64,000 nucleotides of DNA, from assembly GCA_001302245.1 (NCBI GenBank), contig LGYU01000002.1, positions 1 to 64,000 on the forward strand, given 5' to 3'. Position numbers and translations under genes: made by a program. Below the pieces are notes generated by a model. It was not told the DNA's origin and did not search any database. It worked only from the letters and a program-made list of their open reading frames with translations. Within the stretch, counting starts at the first letter, position 1, and each line of letters begins with the position of its first letter. Shown in pieces: positions 63,407 through 64,000 of the stretch. Origin of the DNA: Chitinophagaceae bacterium PMP191F (lineage in GTDB: Bacteria > Bacteroidota > Bacteroidia > Chitinophagales > Chitinophagaceae).

Positions 63407-63510
63407 ACACTGTAATTGAGGTAATGCAATAAACGCCGGAACAGTTGAAGATAGTATGATGTGGTAAAAAGCAGGTGATCAGCACACAATTTCGCTAATA
63501 AACAAACGCA

Positions 63511-63545
63511 AAAATGCCCGGAAAGTATACCTATCCGGGCATTTT
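63511..63545. terminator. Bidirectional terminator
   Basis: AAAATGCCCGG (63511-63521), a 13-nt loop, CCGGGCATTTT (63535-63545). A perfect 11-bp stem with A and T ends. It ends the minus-strand MFS gene (stop at 63570). Confidence 0.9.
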
Positions 63546-63569
63546 AACAATCATATTCCGGTACCGAAG

Positions 63570-64000
63570 CTACCTTTCAATGTTCCTTACTGCGTAATCT
63601 GCAGGCTCCGGCGCACCGGCTGCCCCATCTTTTGATGATACAGTATCATTTTTCATGTCTGCGGCAACAGCCAGTTTTCTTTTTACCATTTTATCTACCC
63701 TGGACAACATGATGATACTGATGATCGAAATGACCACAATGATATACCCCAGCGTATTGTAATGTTCCAGCGGACTGCCTTTTGATTTTTGCACCACAAT
63801 GGTACCGGCAAAAACTGCAGCTACACCACCTGCCATCTGCTGGATAGATGAGTTGATGCTCATAAATGCGCCCCTGTCCTGCATTTTGGGAACGGCTGTT
63901 GTTAATGCCGAAGCCGGGATCATCCTGTTGAGAATTCCCATCATCAGCAATACATTCAGTCCAATAATGATCCAGAGCGGTTGAGCTGTCATATTGGTAT
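63570..64000 (-). CDS. MFS transporter, C-terminal part (cut by window edge)
   Basis: The last 143 or so residues of a membrane transporter. TM helices PLWIIIGLNVLLMMGILNRM, SSIQQMAGGVAAVFAGTIVV and GYIIVVISIISIIMLSRV, then a polar tail of about 40 residues rich in Lys and Asp. GRAxMSINSSIQQMAGG-like wording resembles the last third of a major facilitator drug/sugar permease. The gene continues beyond base 64000, so the substrate cannot be judged, and the Met at 63992 is only an internal residue. It ends before the terminator at 63511-63545. Confidence 0.82.
   Translation of the reverse strand, partial: TNMTAQPLWIIIGLNVLLMMGILNRMIPASALTTAVPKMQDRGAFMSINSSIQQMAGGVAAVFAGTIVVQKSKGSPLEHYNTLGYIIVVISIISIIMLSRVDKMVKRKLAVAADMKNDTVSSKDGAAGAPEPADYAVRNIER

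Overview
The window comes from a Bacteroidota chromosome, most likely a Chitinophagaceae-type soil bacterium. The grounds are SusC/SusD pairs, a one-protein hybrid two-component regulator, many short Cys-containing lipoprotein signals ending in CKK or CQK, and promoter -7 boxes of the form TAnnTTTG in place of the proteobacterial -10. There is no phage, integrase, transposase or CRISPR array. The window reads as core and accessory metabolism broken up by repeat-rich intergenic DNA.

Layout. 1-66: a tRNA-Arg cut by the window edge. 195-1241: an orphan sensor kinase. 1.5-3.1 kb: a nested tandem repeat array. 3.6-5.1 kb: a MarR regulator with a kinase-fold phosphotransferase. 5.2-9.3 kb: a dnaE-dinB translesion polymerase operon with a palindrome over its probable promoter. 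9.3-11.1 kb: an unusual non-coding stretch holding TTGTAGT-type repeats, one small conserved-looking gene, a candidate structured RNA with a strong terminator, and then a promoter, cobalamin riboswitch and terminator. 11.1-14.2 kb: a B12 outer-membrane receptor and a beta-propeller lipoprotein (BtuB/BtuG type), controlled by that riboswitch. 15-24.6 kb: a FtsX-type permease, a LytS/LytTR pair, a TlpA-like thioredoxin, a patatin, a DinB-fold protein, a Crp-type regulator, a DoxX protein and an HD hydrolase. 24.8-29.2 kb: a four-gene TolC/HlyD/MacB-type exporter operon.

29.3-46.8 kb is a polysaccharide utilisation locus whose GH66 and GH31 enzymes point to dextran (alpha-1,6-glucan). The divergent HTCS sensor (42811-46806) should detect released oligosaccharide and switch on susC-susD-susE/F-GH66-GH31 and a large (alpha/alpha)6-barrel hydrolase with C-terminal accessory domains. 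SusD and the SusE/F protein bind glucan at the surface, GH66 cuts it, SusC imports the pieces with TonB energy, and GH31 and the last enzyme finish them.

46.9-64 kb: an MBL-fold hydrolase; an ECF sigma/anti-sigma operon with two membrane or envelope proteins; a DoxX gene beside a deletion scar that fused the start of an AraC gene to the start of an alpha/beta hydrolase; a CvfB-like S1 protein; a LysR-YeiH sulfite-type pair; an F420-type oxidoreductase; an esterase; a frameshifted M3 peptidase with an AraC regulator; a MocR regulator divergent from an AhpD-like and a GNAT gene; a class C beta-lactamase-fold protein; and the end of an MFS transporter.

The parts least explained by known families are the nested repeat array (1507-3118), the structured RNA candidate (10385-10582), the TTGTAGT cluster (9639-9974), the extra hydrolase in the dextran locus, and a dispersed degenerate intergenic repeat family found at six or more places. 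All functional statements come from reading sequence by eye; no database search was run.
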